A DNA stretch of 32,939 bases from CALCTE01 sp045627885 (GTDB lineage Bacteria; Bacillota; Clostridia; Oscillospirales; CAG-272): positions 1-32,939 of the forward strand of contig JAZQOM010000040.1 of NCBI GenBank assembly GCA_045627885.1, written 5' to 3'. The notes beneath the pieces were generated by a model. The model was not told the origin of the DNA and did not search any database. It saw nothing but the letters and a program-made list of their open reading frames with translations. Below are positions 22,664 to 31,408 of the stretch, piece after piece. Both the position numbers and the translations under genes were made by a program. The stretch's first letter is position 1. Each line of letters begins with the position of its first letter.

Positions 22664-23467
22664 TCAATATTCTCCGCGTAGAAATGAGCCGACTTTATAA
22701 TTTTTTATTCTTATTGTTCCGACTGCGTCTATCTCAAGACTGTCTATCGTGCTTTTTGCAAATTCGAGCTTTTCCTCGATGTTTGCAAATTCTCCGAGCG
22801 CGACTTTTATTCTGCCGTCGTATCTTATCGCGATGTTGAACTTGTCCGTCGTTTCCAATACGGTAAGCTTATCGTAAAGTCCGCACATCTTTAGCGACGA
22901 TACGAGCGACTCGATGATGTAGTACCAGTCGTCGTCATAGAATGTAACCTTGCTTCCGGCGACATATTTTTTTATCTGCGCGCCGTCTATTCTGCACAGC
23001 TTGTCCTCCTCGGTCACCGTAAGGCTTGAGCCGAGCGCTATGAATTTTTCGGAAATATAGTAGAGCTTGCCGCCCGCTTCAAAGTAATAAAACGGCTCGC
23101 CCTCGGTTATGCTTATCTTAACCTTGTTGGGAAGCGCGAAGCCAATCTTAGCGCTTTCGATACCGGAAAGGCTTTTGCAAATTCCCGCCGATGCCTCCGA
23201 GCGCTTTATCGAGAAAAGCTGCATACCGTATTTTATTCCGGCGGCATTCATTATTTCTTTGTCCGTATAAAGCCCCGTTCCGCTTATTTCCACGGCGGAT
23301 ACGCGGCAGAATATCGCGGCGGCGACAAAGAGGGCGGCGGCGATAAGCAACGCCGAAATGACGGCATAGAGAGTCTTTTTTCTCTTTTGCCGCCTGATTA
23401 TTCGGTCACTTGCCTTGCTGAGCTCGGTGTCATCAAAAACACTTACCCGTCTTTGTCCGTTTGCCAT
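22664..23467 (-). CDS. ftsQ: Cell division protein FtsQ/DivIB
   Basis: This 267-residue bitopic membrane protein has a basic cytoplasmic N-terminus (RRQKRKK), one transmembrane helix (about 32-53) and a POTRA domain starting VSAVEISGTGLYTDKEIMNAAGIKYGMQLFSI, with the usual LPNKVKISITEGEPFYYF strand. A beta domain with IALGSSLTVTEEDKL follows. It bridges FtsL/FtsB-type proteins and the septal synthase at the division site. It starts 2 nt after murG. The length is normal for the family. Firmicute nomenclature would call it DivIB. Confidence 0.88.
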   Translation of the reverse strand: MANGQRRVSVFDDTELSKASDRIIRRQKRKKTLYAVISALLIAAALFVAAAIFCRVSAVEISGTGLYTDKEIMNAAGIKYGMQLFSIKRSEASAGICKSLSGIESAKIGFALPNKVKISITEGEPFYYFEAGGKLYYISEKFIALGSSLTVTEEDKLCRIDGAQIKKYVAGSKVTFYDDDWYYIIESLVSSLKMCGLYDKLTVLETTDKFNIAIRYDGRIKVALGEFANIEEKLEFAKSTIDSLEIDAVGTIRIKNYKVGSFLRGEY

Positions 23468-23469
23468 CG

Positions 23470-24600
23470 TTACTTCTTTCCTTTATTCTTCTCCGAAATG
23501 AGCTTTTCCGCTTCGTTGATTATCGTATATAGACTGTTTGGATGCGCGAATTTCTTTATGTTCTCGGACATAGTCTTCTGTTTTTCTTTTGACGAAATTA
23601 TCGCGTTAATCTCTTTTATAAGACGCTCGGGAGTGAGCTCGTCGTCCTTGATAAGCACAGCGGCTCCCGCGTCCGCAAGAACTTTTGCGTTTTTGTACTG
23701 ATGGTCTGCCGTCACATTCGGCGACGGAATCAGAATACAGGGCTTTCCGAGCATCGCAAGCTCCGCAAGAGTAATCGCGCCGCTTCTGTTTATAACAAGG
23801 TCGGCAGCCGCCATTCTGTCGGGCATATCGTAGATATATTCGGCAAGATGGATGTTCCTTTTTTCGGAAAGTCCCATCGAGTCGAAGCGCTCTTTAATCG
23901 TTTTATAGTCTCTGCTTCCGCAGGCGTGAGTGTGCAGAATATCGTTTTTGGCGGAATAATCCTTCATGACATCGAGCATACACTCGTTTATCTTCAAAGC
24001 TCCGAGACTACCGCCGAGAGAGAGAATATATGGCTTGTTTATGCCGAGCTTTGCCCTTGACACATCTTTGCTTGCGCTTGCGAAATTCATTCTCAGTGGG
24101 TTTCCGGATATGATTATCTTTGCGCCCTTTTTGGTTTTTCCGTCAATGTATTCCCTTGTTTTTTCAAAGCTTAAGAATACTCTGTCGGCGCATTTTGCAA
24201 GCTGTCTTGTCGCAATTCCCGGAAAAGCGTCCTGCTCGACAATAGCGGTCGGAATTCCGAGCTTTGCCGCCTGCGAAACGGCGGGCCAGCTTGCATATCC
24301 GCCCGTGCCGATAACGATATCTGGCTTATACTCGCAAAGAAGCTTTCTTGCTTCTTTTTTTGCTTTGAGTATCTTTACGGCAACCTTGATGTTTTCCACT
24401 GTGAGCTTTCTCGATATTCCCATTATGTCAATGGTATAGAGCTTGTGCCCCGTCTGCGGAATGAGCTTGTTTTCCATGCCGCGCGGTGAGCCGACAAACG
24501 CAACCTCGCAGTCCTTATACCTTTTTTCAAACGCCTCCGCTATGGCTATCGCCGGATAGATGTGACCGCCCGTGCCGCCACCGCTTAAAAGTATTTTCAT
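23470..24600 (-). CDS. murG: MurG, UDP-GlcNAc--lipid I N-acetylglucosaminyltransferase
   Basis: This 376-residue enzyme adds GlcNAc to lipid I to form lipid II on the inner face of the membrane. It shows the N-terminal GGGTGGHIYPAIAIAEAF loop, IVIGTGGYASWP, IVEQDAFPGIATRQLAK, the second glycine loop SLGGSLGALKINE and the donor-site INRSGAITLAELAMLGKPCILIPSP segment. The ATG at 24598-24600 begins MKILLSGG as in the family. An in-frame TTG three codons earlier overlaps the ftsW stop and is not needed. The start is 5 nt after the ftsW stop, with only a weak ribosome site (AAGAG), suggesting coupled translation. Confidence 0.96.
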   Translation of the reverse strand: MKILLSGGGTGGHIYPAIAIAEAFEKRYKDCEVAFVGSPRGMENKLIPQTGHKLYTIDIMGISRKLTVENIKVAVKILKAKKEARKLLCEYKPDIVIGTGGYASWPAVSQAAKLGIPTAIVEQDAFPGIATRQLAKCADRVFLSFEKTREYIDGKTKKGAKIIISGNPLRMNFASASKDVSRAKLGINKPYILSLGGSLGALKINECMLDVMKDYSAKNDILHTHACGSRDYKTIKERFDSMGLSEKRNIHLAEYIYDMPDRMAAADLVINRSGAITLAELAMLGKPCILIPSPNVTADHQYKNAKVLADAGAAVLIKDDELTPERLIKEINAIISSKEKQKTMSENIKKFAHPNSLYTIINEAEKLISEKNKGKK

Positions 24601-24605
24601 AATCG

Positions 24606-25826
24606 TCAACTCTTTTCAAGATAAGAATATCGTGAGACGGAAAGGACAATTCCCATCTCAACCATCAAAAACAGTAGTGATGTGCCTCCGTAGCTGAAGA
24701 ACGGAAGCGAAACGCCCGTGTTCGGGATAACATTTGTGACAACCGCCATATTCAGTATGGCTTGAAGCGCAACCTTAATTGTTATGCCGATAACTATGCT
24801 GCTTGCGTAGTTGTTCGGAATCTTTTTTGCTATTTTGATTCCGCGCCATGTGAAAAGCACGAACAGAAGCACAACGAACATCGCGCCCACAAAGCCGAGC
24901 TCTTCGCACCATATCGAGTAGATAAAATCGTTCTGCGGCTCCGGCAGATACAGATTTTTCTGCTTGCTCTGCCCTATTCCGCTGCCGAAAAGACCGCCTT
25001 GAGATATCGCGTAAAGCGACTGTATCGTCTGATATCCCTCGTCCTTTGCGTGCTCGAAGGGGTGAAGCCACGCGGCGATTCTGTCACTGCGGTAGCCCGT
25101 TATGAATATAGCCGCGGCACCGGCTCCGCCTATTGCGCCGAAAGCGGCGAGCCAGCCTATCGAGCAGCCGCCCAAGAACATCATGACAAGCGCGATAAGC
25201 GTAAGAATAATCATTCCGGACATGTGGCTTTGCAGATACATTATGGCGTCAATCAACACAATAACCGCCATAGGTATCATGATTCCGTATTTGAACTGCT
25301 TCATCTTTTCGCGCATATTGCAGGTGTACTTTGCAAACGCAAGAATTACGGCAAGCTTCATAAGCTCCGACGGCTGAAATGAAATCGGCCCGAGCTCAAG
25401 CCAGCGCCTTGCGCCGTGATGCGCCGTTCCGACGCCCGGAATCGCTGTTGCTATCATAAGCACCATAACCAAGGCAAAGAAGACATAGGCATACTTTTCG
25501 ATAAACATATAGTCGATTCTGGAGCAAAAAAACATAACCAAGAGTCCGAGCAAAACGAACAAAATCTGCTTTTTGAGATAATAGTAGGTATCTCCGAGAT
25601 ACTGTTTTGCGTAGGCATAGCTTGCGCTGAAAATCATTATCGTTCCGAGGCAGAGCAGAGTTATGATTATTATTAAGAAGAAAGCGTCCATTCCGCCCTT
25701 GAGCCTTACAATCTTTCTTTTCGGCTTCTTCGGTTCTTTGCCGCCATCGGTTGCGGGAACGGAGACACTCTGCGCGGGCGAATCCATGGCAACGCCCTGC
25801 ACCGCGGGTATAGTTTTTTTATCCAT
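24606..25826 (-). CDS. ftsW: FtsW/SpoVE-family lipid II glycosyltransferase
   Basis: This 406-residue SEDS-family polymerase has ten or so predicted membrane helices. Typical marks are IIIITLLCLGTIMIFSASYAYA, RRWLELGPISFQPSELMKLAVILAFAKY, SHMSGMIILTLIAL, YQTIQSLYAISQGGLFGSGIGQS, LPEPQNDFIYSIWCEELGFVG and NTGVSLPFFSYGGTSLL. SEDS proteins polymerise glycan strands with a partner class B penicillin-binding protein, probably the one at 28347-30623. The N-terminus carries about 45 extra charged, disordered residues before the first helix. AAGGAGG is 9 nt before the ATG. It could be called SpoVE if it serves sporulation; the dcw position favours division. Confidence 0.93.
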   Translation of the reverse strand: MDKKTIPAVQGVAMDSPAQSVSVPATDGGKEPKKPKRKIVRLKGGMDAFFLIIIITLLCLGTIMIFSASYAYAKQYLGDTYYYLKKQILFVLLGLLVMFFCSRIDYMFIEKYAYVFFALVMVLMIATAIPGVGTAHHGARRWLELGPISFQPSELMKLAVILAFAKYTCNMREKMKQFKYGIMIPMAVIVLIDAIMYLQSHMSGMIILTLIALVMMFLGGCSIGWLAAFGAIGGAGAAAIFITGYRSDRIAAWLHPFEHAKDEGYQTIQSLYAISQGGLFGSGIGQSKQKNLYLPEPQNDFIYSIWCEELGFVGAMFVVLLFVLFTWRGIKIAKKIPNNYASSIVIGITIKVALQAILNMAVVTNVIPNTGVSLPFFSYGGTSLLFLMVEMGIVLSVSRYSYLEKS

Positions 25827-25858
25827 ATAAAAGTGCCTCCTTTTTTAATGCTTACGCC

Positions 25859-26845
25859 TTATGCGGCTATTTTTATTCCGAAATAAGAGATAACGCACAA
25901 TATCGCGGTTATAAGCGAAAATACGGTGACAATCTTTGCTTCCGACCAGCCGCACATTTCAAAGTGATGATGTATTGGGCTCATTTTGAATATGCGCTTT
26001 CCGGTAAGCTTGAAGGACGCAACCTGAAGCATAACGGAAAGTCCCTCGAATATGTAGACAAATCCGCATATAACGAGTATGGCGGGCATTTTGAGTATAA
26101 ACGATACGGCGACGAGCGTTCCGCCCAAGAGCAGTGAGCCTGTGTCGCCCATAAAAATCTTTGCGGGGTGAATGTTGAAATACAGAAATCCGATAAGCGC
26201 TCCCGCAAGAGGAAGCGATACGCAGAGCGCATCAACCGAGCCGACCATTGAAGCCGCAACGGTGAAAAATACCGAAATAACAAGAGTGATTGAGCCGCAG
26301 AGCCCGTCTATTCCGTCGTTGAGATTTACGCAGTTTACGATGTAAACGATTCCAAGCAGCACGAGCGGATAGTAAAATATTCCGAGCTCGACATTTCCGA
26401 TAAACGGAATAAAAAGTTCGGTGGTGTATCCGAGCTTTGCGAGAACGAAGAGATACAGCGCCGCGGAAGCTATCTGAATAAAGAGCTTACCCGAAGCGGA
26501 GAGCCCCTTGTTTCTCTTTTTGAAGAGCTTTATGTAGTCGTCAATGAAGCCGCAGAGAAAGTTGACCGCGGCAAAAGCCATACTTGCGGCAAAGACGGAA
26601 ATACTGTCCGTTTTGCCCTGCAAAGACAGAATAATATACGCCGTAAGAGTTGCGGCAAGAGCCGATGCTCCGAAGAAAAGTCCTCCCATGATGGGCGTTC
26701 CCTCTTTGGATTTATGCCATCTCGGGCCGACATCGAGAATCTTCTGTCCGAGCTTTACGCTCTTGAGTATCGGAATGAATATTCTGTAAAGAACATACGA
26801 GAGCACAAGCGCTCCGAGTGTTGTAAGTGCAAGTATCAGCTTCAT
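25859..26845 (-). CDS. mraY: MraY, phospho-MurNAc-pentapeptide translocase
   Basis: This 328-residue polytopic membrane enzyme makes lipid I from UDP-MurNAc-pentapeptide and undecaprenyl phosphate. The catalytic landmarks are GTPIMGG, FIDDYIKLFKKRNKGLSASGKL (aspartate pair), VNLNDGIDGLCG, IFMGDTGSLLLGG and the C-terminal SPIHHHFEMCGWSE triple histidine. It lies between murE and ftsW, where murD, usually next, is absent. The gap to murE is 22 nt. Length and helix pattern are normal. Confidence 0.97.
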   Translation of the reverse strand: MKLILALTTLGALVLSYVLYRIFIPILKSVKLGQKILDVGPRWHKSKEGTPIMGGLFFGASALAATLTAYIILSLQGKTDSISVFAASMAFAAVNFLCGFIDDYIKLFKKRNKGLSASGKLFIQIASAALYLFVLAKLGYTTELFIPFIGNVELGIFYYPLVLLGIVYIVNCVNLNDGIDGLCGSITLVISVFFTVAASMVGSVDALCVSLPLAGALIGFLYFNIHPAKIFMGDTGSLLLGGTLVAVSFILKMPAILVICGFVYIFEGLSVMLQVASFKLTGKRIFKMSPIHHHFEMCGWSEAKIVTVFSLITAILCVISYFGIKIAA

Positions 26846-26867
26846 ATTTACCTACTTCTTTTATATT

Positions 26868-28322
26868 TTATTTTCGACGGGAAATTTCATCCCTCACGAT
26901 TGCTCGTTCATCAAACGGATGTTTGCCTTCTCTGTCGATGTAATAATCCTCGTGTCCCTTGCCTGCAAGAAGAACCGTATCGTTGGGAAGAGCGTTCTTT
27001 ATCGCATAGCGAATTGCCTCTTCCCTGCTTTCTATTACCGTATATCTATCCTTTATCTGCTCGACGCTTATTACGCCCTCGAGTATATCGCTTATGATTG
27101 CGAGCGGGTCTTCGCTTCTCGGATTATCCGATGTGATTATCACATAGTCGGAATTTTCCGCGGCAATCTTGCCCATTACGGCGCGTTTTGTCTTGTCTCT
27201 GTCGCCGCCGCATCCGAAGAGGCATACCACTCTGCCCGAAGCGTATTCTCTTATCGAGTGAAGAACATTCAAAAGTGCGCCGGGAGTGTGTGCAAAGTCG
27301 ATTATTACCGAGAAATCCCTGCCCGTGTCCACTCTTTCCATTCTGCCCGTCACCGTACCCATATTGCGTATGCCGACGGTGATATCGTTTGCGGATATTC
27401 CGAGGTGCTCCGCAGCCGCGGCGGCAAGCATCGAATTATATACGCTGAACATTCCCGCAACGGGGCAGCTTATTCTGTAAATATTGCCCTCCGACAAGAA
27501 TTCGTATTCGACGCAGTTTTCCTTTGTGCGTATGTTTTTTGCACAGATATCGGCTTCGTTTGAATTTATCGAGCAAGCGACAACGGGGCAATTTACATCG
27601 TCCGCGATGCGCTTTCCATATACATTATCCGTATTGATTACCGCGCTCTTGCACATCGAAAAGAGCTTTTTCTTTGCAAGAAAATAGTTTTCCATAGTGC
27701 CGTGAAAGTCGAGGTGGTCTTGCGAAAGATTTGTAAATACCGCCGTATCGAATTCCACTCCGAAGAGCTTGTCGAGGAAGAGCGAATGCGACGAAACCTC
27801 ACATACGACAAATTCGTGACCGCTCTGCTTCATCTCGTAAAGCAACCTCTGCATCGTCTCGGGGTCGGGAGTCGTAAGCTCCGACGCGTATGTGTTTTCG
27901 CCTGCTATATAGCGTACCGTGCCGATAAGTCCCGCTTTTTTGCCCGCCGCGTCGAGAATCGCCTTGAGCATATACGCAGTGGATGTCTTGCCGTTTGTGC
28001 CCGTTATGCCGATAAGCTTAAGCGAGCGCGCCGGATATCCGTACCACGCCGCCCACAGCACCGACAGCGCCTTTCTTGTGCTTTCGACCTTTATCGCCGG
28101 AATACCCGCGTCCGTGTCGTTTTCCGTCACAACGCATACGGCTCCGTTTGCTATGGCGTCATTTATATAGCTGTTTCCGTCGCTGCGCGTGCCTTTAATG
28201 CACACAAAGATATATCCGCTCTTACATTTTGCGGAATTCTCACTTATTCCGGCAACTTCGGTATCAAAATCGATATTGCTGTTTATAACTTTAACTTCCG
28301 AAAAAAGCTGTGAGAGTTTCAT
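26868..28322 (-). CDS. murE: MurE, UDP-MurNAc-tripeptide ligase (meso-diaminopimelate type)
   Basis: This 484-residue cytoplasmic ligase adds the third stem-peptide residue. It has the Mur ligase P-loop GTNGKTSTA (from about 108), TTPDPETMQRLL, CEVSSHSL, LSQDHLDFHGTMENYFLAKKKLF with the carbamylated-Lys region, and DNPRSEDP at about 399-406. The DNPR motif is the established mark of enzymes that add meso-diaminopimelate rather than lysine. The ATG at 28320-28322 (MKLSQLF) was chosen over one five codons upstream because AAAGGA stands 6 nt before it and the upstream ATG has no ribosome site. It is normally followed by murF, which is missing here. Confidence 0.96.
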   Translation of the reverse strand: MKLSQLFSEVKVINSNIDFDTEVAGISENSAKCKSGYIFVCIKGTRSDGNSYINDAIANGAVCVVTENDTDAGIPAIKVESTRKALSVLWAAWYGYPARSLKLIGITGTNGKTSTAYMLKAILDAAGKKAGLIGTVRYIAGENTYASELTTPDPETMQRLLYEMKQSGHEFVVCEVSSHSLFLDKLFGVEFDTAVFTNLSQDHLDFHGTMENYFLAKKKLFSMCKSAVINTDNVYGKRIADDVNCPVVACSINSNEADICAKNIRTKENCVEYEFLSEGNIYRISCPVAGMFSVYNSMLAAAAAEHLGISANDITVGIRNMGTVTGRMERVDTGRDFSVIIDFAHTPGALLNVLHSIREYASGRVVCLFGCGGDRDKTKRAVMGKIAAENSDYVIITSDNPRSEDPLAIISDILEGVISVEQIKDRYTVIESREEAIRYAIKNALPNDTVLLAGKGHEDYYIDREGKHPFDERAIVRDEISRRK

Positions 28323-28346
28323 GGGAATCCTTTCCATAAGTGTTTA

Positions 28347-30623
28347 TCAGTTAAATCCGTCTCCTACATCGTAATACCTGAATTCGACGGTCACAATCGA
28401 GCCTCTGCTTACCTTTGTTCCGTAGGGAACCGACTGCGAAATGACAACCGCCGTTCCCTCGAGGTACGAGCCCTCAACATTGAGGTTGAGTCCCGAATTC
28501 GTCAAAGACTTGTTGACCTCGGATGCGGTTTTTCCGATAAGATTCGGCACGGTTACGGTGTCGCTTTGCTCGTCGGCGCCCTCCGTGTAAAGAACTATCG
28601 TGCTGTTCGAGTAAAGCTTGCTCGACGCGTGAGGAATCTGGCTTATTATCTCGTCGCCCGTTCCTCTTACGATAACCTTAAGCCCGACGGGTATCTTCGA
28701 CTTTGCTTCGTCGGGAGTGAGTCCTACATAATTCTTTACGCTAATCATCTTTTCGTCTTCGCTGTAATTCGGCTCTATTCCGAGATACGGGAATATTTCG
28801 GAAAGCGATTTCGACACATAAGGTGCCGCCACGACGCTTCCGTATTTGTTGGCGGTCATCGGCTCGTCAACAAGAATGATAATTGCTATTTCGGGGTCTT
28901 CAAGCGGGCCGAAAGCCACCGTTGAGCCTATTCTGTACGGGCGCTCGCCGTGCTCGTCGTACTTATCCTGCTTCTGCGATGTACCCGTTTTTGCCGCGAT
29001 GTTGTAGCCGCTGACATAGGCGTTCTTCGCGGAGCCGTCTATAACGCCGCCGTGAAGCATCTCTGCGACGAGCTTGCAGGTCTCGGTCGAGATTATCTGC
29101 CTTTCCGCCGATGTATCGGCTTGGAAAATAACCGTCCCGTCGGGAGAAACAATCTTGTCTATTATGTGAGGCTTTACAAGATATCCGCCGTTTGCGACGG
29201 AGGATATTGCGCGAAGCTGCTGTATCGGCGATACCTTGAAGGTCTGACCGAATGAGTATACGGCAAGCTCTACATCGTGCATCTTGTCTTCGCCGATATA
29301 AAGCGGAGAGGCTTCGCCGGGAAGGTCTATTCCGGTTTTTCCGGTATAGCCGTAGCCGTCAAAATAATAGCAAAAGCGCTTTGCGCCGAGCTTTGCCGCC
29401 GTCATCATAAATACGGGATTGCAGGACATCTGCAAGCCTTTTTCAAATGTAACCGAACCATGCCCCGAGGTTCTGTGGCAGTTTATCTTCTGCCCTGCGA
29501 CGATAAGGCTTCCCGAGCAGTAATACTGCGTATTGCGGCTTACAACATTATCCTCAAGAGCCATAGACGCCGTCATCACCTTAAATGTTGAGCCCGGCTC
29601 GTATATCTCGCTTATCATTTTGTTTGACCACATTCTGTAAAGAAGCTCGGTCTTTTTCTTGCTTACAAGGTCTTCGTTTAACTCTTCCTCCGCATATCTT
29701 TCGAGCTCCGCAAGACTGTCCGTTTCAAGCTCGTAGGGATTGTTGAGGTCAAAGTCGGGAATTGTCGCCATAGCGTAGATTGCGCCGTTTTTGACATTCA
29801 TTACGGCTCCGCAGACGCGGTTCTGCGCCTTGCTGTCCTCGTAGGTTTCCCTTAAATATTTTTCGAGTATTCCCTGAATTGTCATATCGAGAGTCGATAT
29901 GACCTGCGCGCCGTCCGTCGGGTCTATGTAGCTCTCATACTCCGTCGGCATACTGTCGCCGACGCCGTTTTTAGAGGTTACAATCTTGCCGGATTCGCCC
30001 TTCAGGTAACTGTTGTACTGCATCTCGATACCCAAAAGACCGTCTCCGTCCGTACCCGTAAAGCCGATTACCTGCGCGGCAAGATTGCCGTAGGGATAAT
30101 ATCTTTTTGTCGTCTCGGCAAAATATATGCTTCGGATGCTGTATCCCCTCTGCTCGGAATACTCCTTTATAAACTTTCTGACCTCGTCGGTTTTATCCTT
30201 TTCGACATAGTTTTTGATGGTTTCGTCGCGGCGGTTTTTCTTCTGCGTTTTCTCGTAAATCATATCATAGTCAACTTCGAGAATATCGCAAAGCGCCCTG
30301 CTTATATCAATCGCTTCCTGTTCGTCCTTTATGTCGTGAGGCGATATGAAAACTCTCTCCACCGTCGTACTTGTGGCGATAACATTCATATTGCGGTCGT
30401 ATATGTTGCCTCTTCTTGCCGTTATGGTCGTCTCCACGGTGTACTGGTCTGCCGCGAGCTCCTTAAAGCCCTTCGGGTCAAGAATCTGATATCTGAATAT
30501 CGTACCTATTATGATTGCCGCCGCAACGGCAAACACAATAAGAATGAAGGCAAGCCTTTTCCCGCTTTCAAGACGCTTTGTGATTATTCTGATTTCGCTC
30601 TTATCGTCTGCAAGCTTTTTCAC
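28347..30623 (-). CDS. Class B penicillin-binding protein with two PASTA domains (SpoVD/PBP2x-like)
   Basis: This 758-residue membrane-anchored transpeptidase cross-links septal peptidoglycan. A short cytoplasmic tail and one helix (about 24-44) precede the dimerisation domain (ARRGNIYDRN). The transpeptidase motifs are STFK (Ser345), SCN (400-402) and KTGT (545-548). Two C-terminal PASTA domains (about 626-682 and 690-749) bind wall fragments. The GTG at 30621-30623 is the likely start: AAGGAGG lies 5 nt upstream. The longer frame from 30668 would begin inside a hairpin and lacks a ribosome site. SpoVD and PBP2x share this layout, so a division or sporulation role cannot be separated by sequence. 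The FtsW-like SEDS protein is the probable partner. Confidence 0.93.
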   Translation of the reverse strand: MKKLADDKSEIRIITKRLESGKRLAFILIVFAVAAAIIIGTIFRYQILDPKGFKELAADQYTVETTITARRGNIYDRNMNVIATSTTVERVFISPHDIKDEQEAIDISRALCDILEVDYDMIYEKTQKKNRRDETIKNYVEKDKTDEVRKFIKEYSEQRGYSIRSIYFAETTKRYYPYGNLAAQVIGFTGTDGDGLLGIEMQYNSYLKGESGKIVTSKNGVGDSMPTEYESYIDPTDGAQVISTLDMTIQGILEKYLRETYEDSKAQNRVCGAVMNVKNGAIYAMATIPDFDLNNPYELETDSLAELERYAEEELNEDLVSKKKTELLYRMWSNKMISEIYEPGSTFKVMTASMALEDNVVSRNTQYYCSGSLIVAGQKINCHRTSGHGSVTFEKGLQMSCNPVFMMTAAKLGAKRFCYYFDGYGYTGKTGIDLPGEASPLYIGEDKMHDVELAVYSFGQTFKVSPIQQLRAISSVANGGYLVKPHIIDKIVSPDGTVIFQADTSAERQIISTETCKLVAEMLHGGVIDGSAKNAYVSGYNIAAKTGTSQKQDKYDEHGERPYRIGSTVAFGPLEDPEIAIIILVDEPMTANKYGSVVAAPYVSKSLSEIFPYLGIEPNYSEDEKMISVKNYVGLTPDEAKSKIPVGLKVIVRGTGDEIISQIPHASSKLYSNSTIVLYTEGADEQSDTVTVPNLIGKTASEVNKSLTNSGLNLNVEGSYLEGTAVVISQSVPYGTKVSRGSIVTVEFRYYDVGDGFN

Positions 30624-30663
30624 GGTTGCCTCCTTTTTGCATTTTACGACAGTATTACAAAGC

Positions 30664-30702
30664 CACAAAAGAGAGCCTGCGTTATGCAGCTCTCTCTTTG
30701 TG
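30664..30702 (-). other. Strong intercistronic hairpin between ftsL and the PBP gene
   Basis: CACAAAAGAGAG at 30664-30675 pairs with CTCTCTCTTTGTG at 30690-30702 with one bulged base, and CTGC/GCAG extends it to a GTTAT loop. In the direction of the dcw operon it is followed by GCTTTG, with no T tract, so it is probably not a full terminator. On the plus strand it is followed by TTTT. It could be an attenuator or an RNA-processing site that splits the operon message. Confidence 0.6.
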
Positions 30703-30737
30703 TTTTCCGAATAAAATATATGTCGCTTTTACCGTTT

Positions 30738-31370
30738 TCATTCGAATATATTCTTAAACATACCGTACAGCGACGAAAGAAGCGTTCCGATACCGCCGTT
30801 TTTCTTTTCCTCCGCCCTCAAAGAGCGAATGGTATCGTGGTGCTCCGTCGATATCACTCTTGCCGAAAGCTGGTCTTTCGGGACATATCCGAGCTCGTCC
30901 TTCGCAAATCTGACGATATCTGCGGAATCGAGTGCCGTTTCGGTCTGGTCTTCAAGTTCTGCAAGCTTTGTATTGAGTTTTTCGAGACTGCTTTCCTGCC
31001 TTGATATCGTTACCGCAAGCTCGTACTCCTTGGCGTAGTTAAATATCATCAGCGTAAGCATCGAGGTACATATAAGCGCCGCGATTATTAGCGTCGCGGG
31101 GAAAGTCTTATTCTTTACCTCTATCGACTTCGTCTCTATTTTCTGTCCGTGCATCGGGCGTCTGTGCTTTGCGATAATCTCGCCCGTGGTCTGCTTCGTC
31201 GCGTTTATTATCGCGGCAGAGGCGTGCTTCACCGGAGATACCTTTCGTGCCTCGGGAAGCGCGGGAGCTTTTTTCACCGGTGATTCCGCGCTGTATGTGG
31301 TTTTATACTTCCGGTCAAGAGTAAGTTCGCTTTTTTCGTCATAAATTCTTCTCGTGTTGACCTGTGCCAC
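30738..31370 (-). CDS. ftsL: FtsL-like cell division protein
   Basis: This 210-residue bitopic protein occupies the ftsL position between rsmH and the penicillin-binding protein. A basic N-terminal region (1-89) precedes one transmembrane helix (about 90-111). A coiled coil follows (about 114-146; SRQESSLEKLNTKLAELEDQ), then FAKDELGYVPKDQ, which resembles the end of FtsL/DivIC-type septum initiators. The cytoplasmic part is longer than in typical FtsL. The start is GTG with GGGAGG upstream. Sequence identity in this family is always low, so the call rests on topology and position. It would link FtsQ/DivIB to the septal synthase. Confidence 0.78.
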   Translation of the reverse strand: MAQVNTRRIYDEKSELTLDRKYKTTYSAESPVKKAPALPEARKVSPVKHASAAIINATKQTTGEIIAKHRRPMHGQKIETKSIEVKNKTFPATLIIAALICTSMLTLMIFNYAKEYELAVTISRQESSLEKLNTKLAELEDQTETALDSADIVRFAKDELGYVPKDQLSARVISTEHHDTIRSLRAEEKKNGGIGTLLSSLYGMFKNIFE

Positions 31371-31408
31371 CTGTGATTCCTCCCTTTCTGTTTATCGGAT
31401 TTTATTTA

